A stretch of 64,000 bases of DNA from Stenotrophomonas rhizophila (GCF_001704155.1 NZ_CP016294.1:865501-929500); one strand, 5' to 3'; counted from the stretch's first letter, positions 22,001 through 31,499 are shown. The notes: generated by a model not told the origin, from the sequence alone. Program-made: numbers and translations.

Positions 22001-25000
22001 GGCGCCGGCGCGCGTGCCGACCGTGCCTACACGGTGTCGGTCGGCAATGACGACCAGCAGCGCCAGATCACCCAGGTCGCGGCCGGCACGGAAGGTACCG
22101 ATGCCGTCAACGTCGACCAGCTCACGGCCGCCACCGACAAGTTCCAGGCAAGCGGCGATGGCGTGGCAGTAGTGGGTGGCGAAGAAAGCGTGGCCGCCGG
22201 TTCCAACGCTGCGACCGATGGCGACTACGCCACGGCAGTGGGTTCCAGCAGCTTCGCCAGCGGCACCGGCGCCTCGGCCGTCGGTAGCGGTGCGTTCGCG
22301 CTCGCCGATGGCGCCACCGCGGTTGGCCTGAATGCACTTGCGAGCGCAGGCAATGCCACCGCCGCCGGTGCCGATGCACAGGCCACTGCCGAATACGCCA
22401 CCGCCAACGGTGCCGAAAGCCTCGCCTCGGGCGAGCAGAGCACTGCCAATGGCGCGGCCAGCATCGCCTCGGGCGCCGGCAGCCTCGCCAGCGGCGCGCT
22501 GTCCGAAGCGGCCGGTGAGGAATCGGTGGCGCTGGGTTACTACAGCACCGCCAGCGGTTCGGGCGCCACTGCGGTCGGCGCGGAAAGCGTGGTCAGCGGC
22601 ACCTTGTCGGCCGGCTACGGCTTCGCCTCGGAAGCGACTGCCGGCTACACCACCGCGATCGGTGGCTATGCCGCCGCTACCGCGTTCAACGCCACCGCGC
22701 TGGGCAGCTTCGCCCAGGCCACCGGTTCCAACAGCGTGGCGCTCGGTGGCGACGCCGAAGCCACCGGTGCCTACAGCACCGCCACCGGCCAGGGCAGCCT
22801 GGCCAGCGGCACCAACAGCGTGGCCATCGGCGGTGCGCTGTTCGGCCTGCTGCCGACCGAAGCTTCCGGCAACTATTCCACCGCCGTCGGCGGTGGTGCG
22901 TGGTCGCCCGGGTTGAACAGCACCGCGCTGGGCAACGCGGCGACGTCCGAAGGCGAAAACAGCGTGGCGCTCGGTGCGGATTCGATCGCCGACCGCGACG
23001 ACAGCGTGTCGGTCGGCAGCGCCGGCAGCGAGCGCCAGGTCACCAACGTGGCCGCCGGTACCGAAGGCACCGATGCGGTCAACCTGGACCAGCTCAACGC
23101 CGTGGCCGATACCGCCGCCACCACCAGCAAGTACTTCCAGGCCAGCGGCAGCGATGCCAGCGATGCCGGTGCCTTCGTCGACGGCGATGATGCGCTGGCG
23201 GCCGGTGAGGCCAGCAATGCCATCGGCAACGGCGCCACCGCGCTGGGTGCGGGCAGCACGGTGGTTGCCAACGAGGCGACGGCAGTGGGCTTCAATGCCA
23301 CGGCGACCGCCGATTATGCGGTTGCCATCGGCAGCAACGCGGCCAGCAGCGGGCAGGGCGCGGTCGCCCTCGGTGACCTGAGCACTGCCAGTGGCGGCGC
23401 CGCCATCGCCATCGGCGGCGGCGCGTTGTCGCAGGGCTTCGGCTCGGTGGCGGTCGGTGCGGGCGCGGAATCCAGTGGCCTGGCATCCACCGCAGTGGGT
23501 TACGGCGCGTGGGCGCTGGGTCGCGAAACCACGGCGATCGGCAACTTCGCCACCGCCGACGGCTGGGCCGCGAGTGCGTTCGGCGCGGGCGCCACGGCTG
23601 CCTTCTTCGGCACCGCGATCGGTACCTACAGCTACGCGGACGAAGTAGCCACCGCAGTGGGCCAGGGCACGCGTGCCAACGTGGCCGGTGCGGCGTTCGG
23701 CGTGCAGGCCAATGCCGGCGAGTACGGCGTGGCGCTGGGCAACAACGCGGCCACCGCGCAGAACGGCGTGGCGGTCGGCTTCAACGCCCTGGCCGGCGCC
23801 GATGCCAACAGCAGCACCCAGGGCATCCAGACCACGGCCGTCGGCAGCGAGGCGTGGGCCACCGAAGATGGTGCCACCGTGGTCGGCTACAACAGCTACG
23901 CGCAGGCGGTGAACTCGACCGTGGTGGGCAGCAACACCTGGACCACCAAGGACGCCGACAACAGTGTCGCTCTCGGCGCCGGCACGCTGGCCGACCGTGC
24001 CAACACGGTCTCGGTCGGTGCGGCCGAGGCCTGGACCGATGCGGCCGGCGTGGTCCATGACGCGATTGACCGCCAGATCACCAACGTGGGTGCCGGTACC
24101 GAAGACACCGATGCGGTGAACGTGGCCCAGCTGAAGGAAGTGGCTGCGGTGGCTGAAACCACCAGCAAGTACTTCCAGGCCAGCGGCAGCGACGACAGCG
24201 ATGCCGGTGCCTATGTGGAAGGCGACAACGCACTGGCGGCGGGTGAAGCGTCCAATGCGATCGGCGATGGCGCCAGCGCACTCGGCAGTGGTGCCAACGC
24301 GCTGGCCAACAATGCCACCGCCATCGGCTTCAACGCGCTCGCCACCGGCGAAGGTGCGGCCGCGCTGGGCAGCGAGGCCCAGGCGACCGGCGAAAACAGC
24401 GTGGCCATCGGCAACGGTGCCGCCGCCAGCGAGATCGGTGCCAGCGCGGTGGGTGCCGGTGCGCAGGCCTCCGGTGCGTACAGCACGGCCGGCGGCAGCG
24501 AAGCCATCGCGTCGGGCCAGCAGGCCACGGCGAACGGCTTCCGCTCCACGGCGTCGGAAGCCGGTGCATCGGCGTTCGGCGGGTACAGCGAAGCCACCGG
24601 CGAGCTGTCCTCGGCACTGGGTTATGGCGCAGTCGCCTCCAATGCCTATGCAACCGCGGTGGGTGCAGCCGCCACGGCGTCCGGTGCCAGCGCGGTCGCG
24701 GTGGGTGAGTTCAGTGAAGCCACCGGCGACGAAAGCGTCGCGGTCGGTGGCAGTACGTTCTTCGGCTTCATTCCGGCGCGCGCGTCAGGCACGGGTGCAT
24801 CGGCCTTCGGCGCCGGTGCCTGGGCCACCGATGACTACGCCACCGCGGTCGGCTGGAATTCGTGGGCCGATGCCGCCAGCGCCACCGCGCTGGGCGAAAG
24901 CGCCACCGCCACCGGCGTGAACAGCGTGGCCTTGGGCGCAGGCTCCAGTGCGGACCGCGACAACAGCGTTTCGGTTGGCACCGCCACTGCGCAGCGGCAG

Positions 25001-27664
25001 ATCACCAACGTGGCCGCCGGTACCGAAGGCACCGACGCGGTCAACCTCGACCAGCTCAACGCCGTGGCCGATACCGCCGAGGAAACCAACCGCTACTTCA
25101 AGGCTTCCGGCAGCGGCAATGGCGATGACGTGGGCAGCTATGTCGATGGCACCTATGCCACGGCGGCAGGCGAAGCGTCCAACGCGTTCGGCACCGGCGC
25201 GTCGGCCTACGGCAGCGGTTCGCTGGCCTCAGGCCGGTACGCTTCGGCGTCGGGCTACAACGCCTCGGCCACCGCCGATTCGGCCACCGCGATCGGTGGT
25301 TCGTTGTACTACGAAGATGCCAACGGCAACGTGCTGCTCGACAAGGCCACCAGTGCCAGCGGCACCGGCGCCACCGCACTGGGTGCCGGCGCACAGGCTA
25401 CCGGGGTGTTCAGCACCGCCAGCGGTGCCGGCGCCACCTCGGCCGGGCTGCAGTCGTCCGCCGTCGGCTACAGCGCCGAAGCGGGCAGCGACTACAGCAC
25501 GGCGGTGGGTGCGTTCAGTGCCGCCAGCGGGTTGCGCACCACCGCGCTCGGCTACGGTGCCGAAGCCAGCGGCGACTACGCCTCCGCCTTCGGCTGGGGC
25601 AGCACCGCCTCCGGCGCGTACGCCATCGCCATCGGCAACAGCGCGCAGGCCAGCGGCGCCAACAGCTTCGCCGGCGGCGCCAGCGCCTGGGCCACCGCTG
25701 CACAGACCACTGCCGTCGGCCAGTTGGCCTGGGCGACCTCGGCCGGCTCCACGGCGATCGGCCAGGACAGCTACGCCTACAGCGGCATCAACGCCACCGC
25801 ACTGGGCAAGAGCGCCTGGGCCAGCGGCACCGGCAGCGTTGCACTGGGCGCAGGCTCGCGTGCCACCGAAGCCAACGTGGTCTCGGTCGGTGGCGGCAAC
25901 GGCACCACTGGTCCGGCCACGCGCCGCATCACCAATGTCGGTGCGGCAGTGAATGCCACCGATGCGGTCAACAAGGCGCAACTGGACAGCGTCGCGGCGA
26001 CCGCCGATGCCGTGGGCCAGCACTTCGACGCCAGCGGCAGCGGCGTGGCCAACGCCAGCGGCACCGATGCGCTGGCCGCCGGTTCGGGCGCCACCGCCAG
26101 CGGCACCCGCAGCAGCGCGGTGGGTACCGCGGCAACCGCGTCGGCCACCGGCGCCACGGCGCTCGGTGCGGATGCCTCGGCACGCGGTGACAACAGCACC
26201 GTGGTCGGCCGCCTGGCCTCGACCAACGCCACCAACGGCGTGGCCGTGGGCAACGGTGCCTTCGTCAGCAACGGCGCCAACGGCATCGCCATCGGCTCCG
26301 CTGCCGGTGCGTCCGGTGCCAACTCGGTGGCGCTGGGTGCAGGGTCGCGTGCGGTGGAGGCCAACGTGGTCTCGGTCGGTGGCGGCAACGGTACCGATTC
26401 GCCGGCCACCCGCCGCATCGTCAACGTCGCGGCCGGTCGTGTCGCCGCAGGCAGCACCGATGCGGTCACTGGCGGCCAGCTCAACACCACCAACCAGCGC
26501 GTGGGCGCAGTGGAAACCCGGGTCGGCGACATCGATGACCGCATCGGCTCGGTGGAGAACGTGACCGCCAACGCGCTGACCTACGACGACAGCAGCCGCG
26601 ACAGGCTCACCCTGTCGGGCGTGGAGGGCACCACCCTGGACAACGTCGCCACCGGTTCGATCGCCAGCGGCAGCCGCCAGGCCGTCAACGGCGGACAGCT
26701 GTTCCAGGCCCTGACCGACACCGCCAGCTTCCTCGGCGGCGGCGCCAGCGTCGGCATGCAGGGCGTGTTCGTCGCGCCCAACTACGTGATCCAGGGCAGC
26801 ACCTACAACAACGTGGGTGACGCGCTCGGGGCGCTGGATGCCAAGGTCAGCGAAATCGACCAGCGCGTGGCCGGTGGCAGCAGCAACGCGGCACGTGCGC
26901 GCTCCGCGTCGGTGTCCACCGCCAGCGTGGCGGCCACGCCCGAGGCTTCCGATACGGCGGCGACCACGGCCGAAACCACCGCCGCCAGCACCGACACCGC
27001 CCGCGTGGCCAGTGCCGATGCCCCGGTCGTGCAGGGCACGCCGACCGCGGCCAGTGTCGGTGCGCCGCAGCCGGTCGCGGCCGCCGTCGCGCCGGTCACC
27101 TCGGTGGCGATGGGCGACGGTGCCGTGGCCAGCGGCGCCTCGGCGACCGCGATCGGGCAGGGGGCCAGCGCCACGGCCGCCAACTCGGTCGCGCTGGGCC
27201 AGGGCTCGGTCGCCGACCGCGCCGACACGGTCTCGGTGGGTGCCGTCGGTGCCGAACGCCAGGTCACCAACGTGGGCGCCGGCAGCGCAGCCACCGATGC
27301 GGTCAACAAGGGCCAGCTGGACGGTGGCATCGCCACCGCCAACAGCTACACCGACCAGCGCTACAGCGCGATGGCCGACAGCTTCGACATCTACAAGGGC
27401 GAAATCGATGAGCGCCTGCGCCACCAGGACCGCCGCATCGACCGCCAGGGCGCGATGAACGCCGCGATGCTGAACATGGCCACCAGTGCCGCCGGCATCC
27501 GCACGCAGAACCGCGTCGGTGTCGGTGTCGGCTTCCAGAGCGGCGAGTCGGCGCTGTCGCTGGGCTACCAGCGTGCCCTCAGCGACCGCGCCACGGTCAC
27601 TGTCGGCGGCGCATTCAGCAGTGATGACAGCTCGGTGGGCGTGGGTGCCGGCTTCGGCTGGTAA
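19019..27664 (+). CDS. Giant trimeric autotransporter adhesin (YadA/Hia type)
   Basis: 2881 residues, type Vc secretion. The N-terminus MNRIYRKVWNKALGQMVVAS is an ESPR extended signal peptide, followed by a hydrophobic core and DAHAQS cleavage region. The passenger is made of YadA-head repeats (xxAxGxxSxAxGxxA) interrupted ten times by neck/stalk motifs of the form VSVG..G.ERQ(I/V)TNVAAGT..TDAVN..QL. Near the C-terminus a Thr/Ala/Pro-rich stretch (nt 26890-27110) precedes a last head and neck, a short coiled coil (DERLRHQDRRIDRQG) and the YadA anchor of four strands ending VGVGAGFGW. ATG 19019 has AGGAG 8 nt upstream. It probably mediates adhesion and biofilm; ligand unknown. An N-terminal ESPR and intact anchor imply it is functional. 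Confidence 0.95.
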   Translation: MNRIYRKVWNKALGQMVVASELASSQTPGVVIDQRRSSATRGGAVLSAAIALTLGLGMTGAMSDAHAQSVEVGGNANCVVLNSNVIDSCVVDGNATASGANAVAIGSNSTASAANSVALGAGSRAARANTVSVGDAGKERQVTNVAAGTAATDAVNKAQLDTVAATAASATRYFKADGEGNDSDAARIEGEGALAAGASANADGDGATALGRNSQALANATTAVGSDAVAAGLGGSAFGQNSLAIGDATVAVGQSAMAFGLGDVALGASAFAASENGAATAIGGLAEASADGATAIGGGALAIGAGSTSLGRGAGSGGEASIAVGAFSTAVADFSAALGSNSAAVAVGSVALGAGSYADRVDTVSVGNDNGLQRQITNVAAGTEAGDAVNKAQLDEVGEVAGTTAKYVQATGSADSDAGAFADGDNATAVGEATNALGTGTTALGSGATAVAQNATAVGYNALASGQNSAAFGTNAQANGPGSVAVGGTAVDEDGNPLITNGGVPVDTGATSAGVGGTAVGASAEAAGFAASSYGVGAYAAGAQSSAFGAVANATGDYATAVGTQSAASGTSSTAIGGPVDLIPGLGFFVDTQASGEAATAVGAGAIASGDYAVANGTLSEASGTEATAVGYFAYAPGEGASALGAESWASGELSTAVGFYSTARGANSVALGANSTAVRDNTVSVGDVGNERQITHVAAGTEATDAVNKAQLDAVAGTADGTAYRFKANGSQDSDVGAFADGDGALAAGEASNAIGAGATSVGNGASAVGDDTLAVGRNVAATGNGSVAIGGVGQAYDQYNSPIVDADGNAVTVGTTAAQDAVAVGAGAQATGAQSNAYGGGAQATGDNSLAQGYKSRATGEYSVAQGDNAFASGSESTATGAYAWATSDGATAFGSSAWATEANATAVGYAAWADGSGATSIGYNSWARGNSATALGRGAFGYGDNSVAVGYQALGNSINTIAIGTNVVAGGESAIGIGAGSNASAANAVALGAGARADRAYTVSVGNDDQQRQITQVAAGTEGTDAVNVDQLTAATDKFQASGDGVAVVGGEESVAAGSNAATDGDYATAVGSSSFASGTGASAVGSGAFALADGATAVGLNALASAGNATAAGADAQATAEYATANGAESLASGEQSTANGAASIASGAGSLASGALSEAAGEESVALGYYSTASGSGATAVGAESVVSGTLSAGYGFASEATAGYTTAIGGYAAATAFNATALGSFAQATGSNSVALGGDAEATGAYSTATGQGSLASGTNSVAIGGALFGLLPTEASGNYSTAVGGGAWSPGLNSTALGNAATSEGENSVALGADSIADRDDSVSVGSAGSERQVTNVAAGTEGTDAVNLDQLNAVADTAATTSKYFQASGSDASDAGAFVDGDDALAAGEASNAIGNGATALGAGSTVVANEATAVGFNATATADYAVAIGSNAASSGQGAVALGDLSTASGGAAIAIGGGALSQGFGSVAVGAGAESSGLASTAVGYGAWALGRETTAIGNFATADGWAASAFGAGATAAFFGTAIGTYSYADEVATAVGQGTRANVAGAAFGVQANAGEYGVALGNNAATAQNGVAVGFNALAGADANSSTQGIQTTAVGSEAWATEDGATVVGYNSYAQAVNSTVVGSNTWTTKDADNSVALGAGTLADRANTVSVGAAEAWTDAAGVVHDAIDRQITNVGAGTEDTDAVNVAQLKEVAAVAETTSKYFQASGSDDSDAGAYVEGDNALAAGEASNAIGDGASALGSGANALANNATAIGFNALATGEGAAALGSEAQATGENSVAIGNGAAASEIGASAVGAGAQASGAYSTAGGSEAIASGQQATANGFRSTASEAGASAFGGYSEATGELSSALGYGAVASNAYATAVGAAATASGASAVAVGEFSEATGDESVAVGGSTFFGFIPARASGTGASAFGAGAWATDDYATAVGWNSWADAASATALGESATATGVNSVALGAGSSADRDNSVSVGTATAQRQITNVAAGTEGTDAVNLDQLNAVADTAEETNRYFKASGSGNGDDVGSYVDGTYATAAGEASNAFGTGASAYGSGSLASGRYASASGYNASATADSATAIGGSLYYEDANGNVLLDKATSASGTGATALGAGAQATGVFSTASGAGATSAGLQSSAVGYSAEAGSDYSTAVGAFSAASGLRTTALGYGAEASGDYASAFGWGSTASGAYAIAIGNSAQASGANSFAGGASAWATAAQTTAVGQLAWATSAGSTAIGQDSYAYSGINATALGKSAWASGTGSVALGAGSRATEANVVSVGGGNGTTGPATRRITNVGAAVNATDAVNKAQLDSVAATADAVGQHFDASGSGVANASGTDALAAGSGATASGTRSSAVGTAATASATGATALGADASARGDNSTVVGRLASTNATNGVAVGNGAFVSNGANGIAIGSAAGASGANSVALGAGSRAVEANVVSVGGGNGTDSPATRRIVNVAAGRVAAGSTDAVTGGQLNTTNQRVGAVETRVGDIDDRIGSVENVTANALTYDDSSRDRLTLSGVEGTTLDNVATGSIASGSRQAVNGGQLFQALTDTASFLGGGASVGMQGVFVAPNYVIQGSTYNNVGDALGALDAKVSEIDQRVAGGSSNAARARSASVSTASVAATPEASDTAATTAETTAASTDTARVASADAPVVQGTPTAASVGAPQPVAAAVAPVTSVAMGDGAVASGASATAIGQGASATAANSVALGQGSVADRADTVSVGAVGAERQVTNVGAGSAATDAVNKGQLDGGIATANSYTDQRYSAMADSFDIYKGEIDERLRHQDRRIDRQGAMNAAMLNMATSAAGIRTQNRVGVGVGFQSGESALSLGYQRALSDRATVTVGGAFSSDDSSVGVGAGFGW
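20108..25983 (+). repeat. Tandem ~0.96-kb coding super-repeats of the adhesin
   Basis: The neck motif (VSVG...) begins at 19409, 20108, 21068, 22034, 23006, 24008, 24968, 25880, 26369 and 27230. From 20108 to 25880 there are six successive intervals of 960, 966, 972, 1002, 960 and 912 bp. After several necks the same sentence recurs (KYFQASGSDxSDAGAxVxGDxALAAGEASNAI), strongest around 23130 and 24170, which points to recent duplication. Confidence 0.85.
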
Positions 27665-27792
27665 CGCGCCCGATGCAATGCAAGGCCTGAGGGGGCGGGT
27701 CACGGAGACCCTGGCCAGGGCCGGCCGGGGTTTCCGCATGGAGTGTTGGCCTGAACAGTCGTTTGATCCATGACCTTGAAGAGGATTACACC

Positions 27793-29646
27793 GTGACCAA
27801 GAAGCAGAACCTTCGCATCAACGTGCTGGCAGCCGCCGTGCTGTCGCTGTCCGTGGGCGCCAGCGCCTATGCCGCCGGTTTGCCGGTCAAGGAACCGGCG
27901 AAGCAGGCCAGCACCGCCCAACAGGGTTCCGAACGCATCATCGTCAAGTACCGCACCGGTACCGCTGCGGCCTCCGACCGCTCGGCCAAGCTGGCCACGG
28001 TGACCTCGGCGGTTTCGCGCGCCAGCCTCGGCGCCACCACCGCGCGTGCCGCGGCAGCCAGCCCGCAGGTAGTGCGCCGGCTCGGCACCGGTGCCGATGT
28101 GATCCGCCTGCAGGGCAAGCTCAGCCAGGCCGATCTGCAGAAGGTGCTGAAGGAAATCCAGGCCGATCCGTCGGTCCAGTACGCCGCGGCTGACGTCAAG
28201 CTGCAGCGCGCCGACCTGCGCGCCAAGGAAACCGCGCAGCTGGTGCCGAACGATCAGTACTACGCGCAGTACCAGTGGCACCTGCACAGCGCCACCGGTG
28301 GCGTGAACGCGCCGGCCGCGTGGGACGTGGCCCAGGGCGAGGGCGTGGTGGTGGCGGTGCTGGACACCGGCATCCTGCCGCAGCACCCGGACTTCGCCGC
28401 CGGCACGCTGCTGGAAGGCTACGACTTCATCAGCGACGCCGAGACCTCGCGTCGTCCGACCGATGAACGCGTGCCCGGCGCGCTGGATTACGGCGACTGG
28501 GTAGAGAACGACAACGAGTGCTACGCCGGTTCGCTGGCCGAAGACAGCTCCTGGCACGGCACCCATGTGTCGGGCACGGTGGCCGAAGCGACCAACAACA
28601 CCGTCGGCATGGCCGGCCTCGCTTACAAGGCCAAGGTCCTGCCGGTGCGCGTGCTCGGCAAGTGCGGCGGCTACCTGTCCGACATCGCCGATGCGATCAC
28701 CTGGGCCTCCGGTGGCACCGTAGCCGGCGTGCCGGCCAACCCGAACCCGGCCGAAGTGATCAACATGAGCCTGGGCGGCGGCGGCGCGTGCGACCCGGCC
28801 TACCAGGATGCGATCAACGGCGCGGTCTCGCGCGGCACCACCGTGGTGGTGGCCGCCGGCAACCAGGCCTCCAATGCCTCGGGCTACCGTCCGGCCAGCT
28901 GCGCCAACGTGATCGCCGTGGGTGCCACCCGCATCACCGGCGGCATCGCGTCGTACTCCAACTTCGGCGCGGCCGTGGACCTGTCCGGTCCGGGCGGCGG
29001 CGGTGGCGTCGACGGCAACCCGGGCGGTTACGTCTGGCAGGCCGGCTATAACGGCCTGACCACCCCGACCTCCGGTGCCTACAGCTACATGGGCATGGGC
29101 GGCACTTCGATGGCCTCGCCGCACGTGGCCGCCGTGGCCGCACTGGTACAGGGCGCGCTGGCCTCGGCCGGCAAGGACCCGCTGACCCCGGCGCAGCTGG
29201 AGAGCCTCCTCAAGCAGAGCGCACGCAACTTCCCGGTGACCATCCCGGCGGCCACCCCGATCGGCAGCGGCATCGTCGACGCCAAGGGTGCACTGGACAA
29301 GGCCCTGGAAGAACCGTGCACGGTCGATTGCGCGCCGGATGCGACGCCGCTCACCAACCGCGTGGCGGTCAGCGGGCTGACCGGTGCCGGTGGCAGTGAA
29401 ACGCTGTACAGCTTCGAAGCGACCGCGGGCAAGACGCTCAGCGTCCTCACCTACGGCGGCAGCGGCAACGTGTCGTTGTACGTCAGCGCCGGCGCCGAGC
29501 CGACCGCGACCGACTTCGATGCCAAGTCCGCGCGTCCGGGCAACAGTGAAACCGTTCGCTTCACCGCGCCGGTGGCGGGCACCTACTACATCAAGCTGGT
29601 GGGTGAATCGGCTTACAGCAACGTGAGCATCCAGGCCGTCCAGTAA
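27793..29646 (+). CDS. Secreted subtilisin-like serine protease (S8) with propeptide and PPC domain
   Basis: 617 residues from GTG 27793, preceded by GAAGAGG; an ATG at 27763 in frame would add 10 acidic residues before the signal peptide and is less likely. Order: signal peptide (about 1-30), I9-like inhibitor propeptide (SERIIVKYRTG ... VQYAAADVKLQ), subtilase domain with catalytic Asp191 (VAVLDTGI), His255 (HGTHVSGT) and Ser439 (GTSMASPHVAAV), and a C-terminal pre-peptidase (PPC) domain (residues about 515-617, ETLYSFEATAGKTLSV). This plan matches the StmPr-type extracellular proteases of Stenotrophomonas as I recall them. It lies directly before the T2SS operon, a likely export route. Confidence 0.93.
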   Translation: MTKKQNLRINVLAAAVLSLSVGASAYAAGLPVKEPAKQASTAQQGSERIIVKYRTGTAAASDRSAKLATVTSAVSRASLGATTARAAAASPQVVRRLGTGADVIRLQGKLSQADLQKVLKEIQADPSVQYAAADVKLQRADLRAKETAQLVPNDQYYAQYQWHLHSATGGVNAPAAWDVAQGEGVVVAVLDTGILPQHPDFAAGTLLEGYDFISDAETSRRPTDERVPGALDYGDWVENDNECYAGSLAEDSSWHGTHVSGTVAEATNNTVGMAGLAYKAKVLPVRVLGKCGGYLSDIADAITWASGGTVAGVPANPNPAEVINMSLGGGGACDPAYQDAINGAVSRGTTVVVAAGNQASNASGYRPASCANVIAVGATRITGGIASYSNFGAAVDLSGPGGGGGVDGNPGGYVWQAGYNGLTTPTSGAYSYMGMGGTSMASPHVAAVAALVQGALASAGKDPLTPAQLESLLKQSARNFPVTIPAATPIGSGIVDAKGALDKALEEPCTVDCAPDATPLTNRVAVSGLTGAGGSETLYSFEATAGKTLSVLTYGGSGNVSLYVSAGAEPTATDFDAKSARPGNSETVRFTAPVAGTYYIKLVGESAYSNVSIQAVQ

Positions 29647-29663
29647 CAGCCGGGAAGAACTGC

Positions 29664-29695
29664 GGGAGCCCGTCATGTGACGGGCTCCCGTTTTT
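29664..29695 (+). terminator. Intrinsic terminator of the S8 protease
   Basis: Perfect 12-bp inverted repeat GGGAGCCCGTCA / TGACGGGCTCCC with a 2-base centre, then G and five T's, 18 bp after the protease stop. It isolates the protease from the downstream xps operon. Confidence 0.88.
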
Positions 29696-29763
29696 CATTG
29701 GCCACCACCGCATGTGGCATCACGGCGAACTGCTAAAGTCTGCGGGTCGCCAGGAGAGCTTTC

Positions 29764-31497
29764 GTGAATGCGGTAACCCACGATCTTGCTGAAGAGTCAG
29801 CCATGGATGCGGAAACCCGCATCGTGGCGCTGTTGCTACGCAACGGGCGGCTGAAGGAGGCCGACCTGGCCCGCGCGCGGCCGCTGCAGCGCGAAGCCGG
29901 TGGCAGCCTGCTGCCGCTGCTGGTGCGGCTGGGCCTGGTGTCCGAGCGCGACCACGCGCAGGCCTGCGCCGAGGTGCTGGGGCTGCCGCTGCTGGAGGGC
30001 AAGAGCGTGCCCGAAGCGCCCCCCGAATCCCTGATCGATGCGCTGCCGCTGTCGCTGCGCTTCCTCAAACAATTCCATGCCTGCCCGCTGGCGCTGCACG
30101 ACGGCGTGCTCGACCTGTGGCTGAGCGACCCGCAGGAGCCGTACACCGCCGATGCGGTGCAGCTGGCGATGGCGGTGCCGGTACACCTGCACGTGGGCCT
30201 GCGCTCGGAGATCGATGACGTCATCGAACGCTGGTTCGGCCAGGGCCGCAGCGCGATGGGCGCCATCATCGAAACCGCTGACGGCGAAGGCAGCGTGGTC
30301 GACGACATCGAGCACCTGCGTGACCTGGCTTCCGAAGCGCCGGTGATCCGCCTGGTCAACCTGGTGATCCAGCGTGCGGTGGAACTGCGCGCGTCGGACA
30401 TCCATATCGAACCGTTCGAGAACCGGCTGAAGGTGCGTTATCGCGTCGATGGCGTGCTGATCGAAGGCGAAAGCCCGCCGGCCAACCTCACCGCTGCGGT
30501 GATCAGCCGCATCAAGATCATGGCGCGGCTGAACATCGCCGAGCGCCGCCTGCCGCAGGATGGCCGCATCATGCTGCGCGTGCAGGGCAAGGAGCTGGAC
30601 CTGCGCGTGAGCACCGTACCCACCGCGCACGGCGAAAGCGTGGTGATGCGCCTGCTCGATCGCGACACCGTGGTGTTCGACTTCCACCGGCTCGGCTTCA
30701 CCGATACGTTCCTGCCGCAGTTCCGCAAAGTGCTCGAGCAGCCGCACGGCATCCTGCTGGTCACCGGCCCCACCGGCTCGGGCAAGACCACCACGTTGTA
30801 TACCGCGCTGAGCCAGCTCAACACCGCGGATGTAAAGATCATCACCGTCGAGGATCCGGTCGAATACCAGATCGAAGGCATCAACCAGATCCAGGCCAAG
30901 CCGCAGATCGGTCTGGACTTCGCCAACGCGCTGCGCAGCATCGTGCGCCAGGACCCGGACATCATCATGATCGGCGAAATGCGCGACCTGGAAACCGCGC
31001 GCATCGCGATCCAGTCCGCGTTGACGGGCCACCTGGTGCTGTCCACGCTGCATACCAACAACGCCGCCGGCGGCATCACCCGCCTGCTCGACATGGGCGT
31101 GGAAGACTACCTGCTCACCTCCACCATCAACGGCATCCTGGCCCAGCGCCTGGTGCGCCGGCTGGAACCGCAGCACGCGCTGCGCTACCTGGCCTCACCG
31201 GAGGAGATCGACAAGTTCGGGCTGCGCCGCCTGCAGCCGGAAGGAGACATCTACCTGTACCGCGCGCAGCCCTCGGCGATCGCGCCGACCGGTTACCTCG
31301 GGCGTACCACCATCATGGAATTCCTGGTGATGAACGACGAGCTGCGGCGCGCGGTGATGCGCCGCGCCGGCATGGGCGAAGTGGAACAGATCGCCCGCGC
31401 CGCCGGCATGCGCACCATGTATGAGGATGGCCTGGCCAAGGCGCTGATGGGCCACACCACGCTCGAAGAAGTGCTGCGCGTGACCGAGGAAAGCTGA
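29764..31497 (+). CDS. gspE: T2SS ATPase XpsE (GspE)
   Basis: 577-residue cytoplasmic secretion ATPase that powers pseudopilus assembly. Walker A GPTGSGKT is at residues 335-342; the Asp box, the Walker B segment (DPDIIMIGEMRD) and the His box (TGHLVLSTLHTN) follow. The N1 domain (about 1-150) should bind XpsL. The C-terminal zinc module normally has two CxxC pairs; here RRLEPQHALRY and AQPSAIAPTGYLGRT stand in those places without any cysteine. GTG 29764 is chosen because CAGGAGAG precedes it; ATG 29803 is an alternative. First gene of the xps operon, 2 nt before xpsF. Confidence 0.95.
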   Translation: MNAVTHDLAEESAMDAETRIVALLLRNGRLKEADLARARPLQREAGGSLLPLLVRLGLVSERDHAQACAEVLGLPLLEGKSVPEAPPESLIDALPLSLRFLKQFHACPLALHDGVLDLWLSDPQEPYTADAVQLAMAVPVHLHVGLRSEIDDVIERWFGQGRSAMGAIIETADGEGSVVDDIEHLRDLASEAPVIRLVNLVIQRAVELRASDIHIEPFENRLKVRYRVDGVLIEGESPPANLTAAVISRIKIMARLNIAERRLPQDGRIMLRVQGKELDLRVSTVPTAHGESVVMRLLDRDTVVFDFHRLGFTDTFLPQFRKVLEQPHGILLVTGPTGSGKTTTLYTALSQLNTADVKIITVEDPVEYQIEGINQIQAKPQIGLDFANALRSIVRQDPDIIMIGEMRDLETARIAIQSALTGHLVLSTLHTNNAAGGITRLLDMGVEDYLLTSTINGILAQRLVRRLEPQHALRYLASPEEIDKFGLRRLQPEGDIYLYRAQPSAIAPTGYLGRTTIMEFLVMNDELRRAVMRRAGMGEVEQIARAAGMRTMYEDGLAKALMGHTTLEEVLRVTEES

Positions 31498-31499
31498 GC

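Noticed and set aside
19223..24058. Open frame of about 1600 codons antisense to the adhesin
   Set aside because: It mirrors the Gly/Ala/Ser repeats of the adhesin; no start signal or domain.
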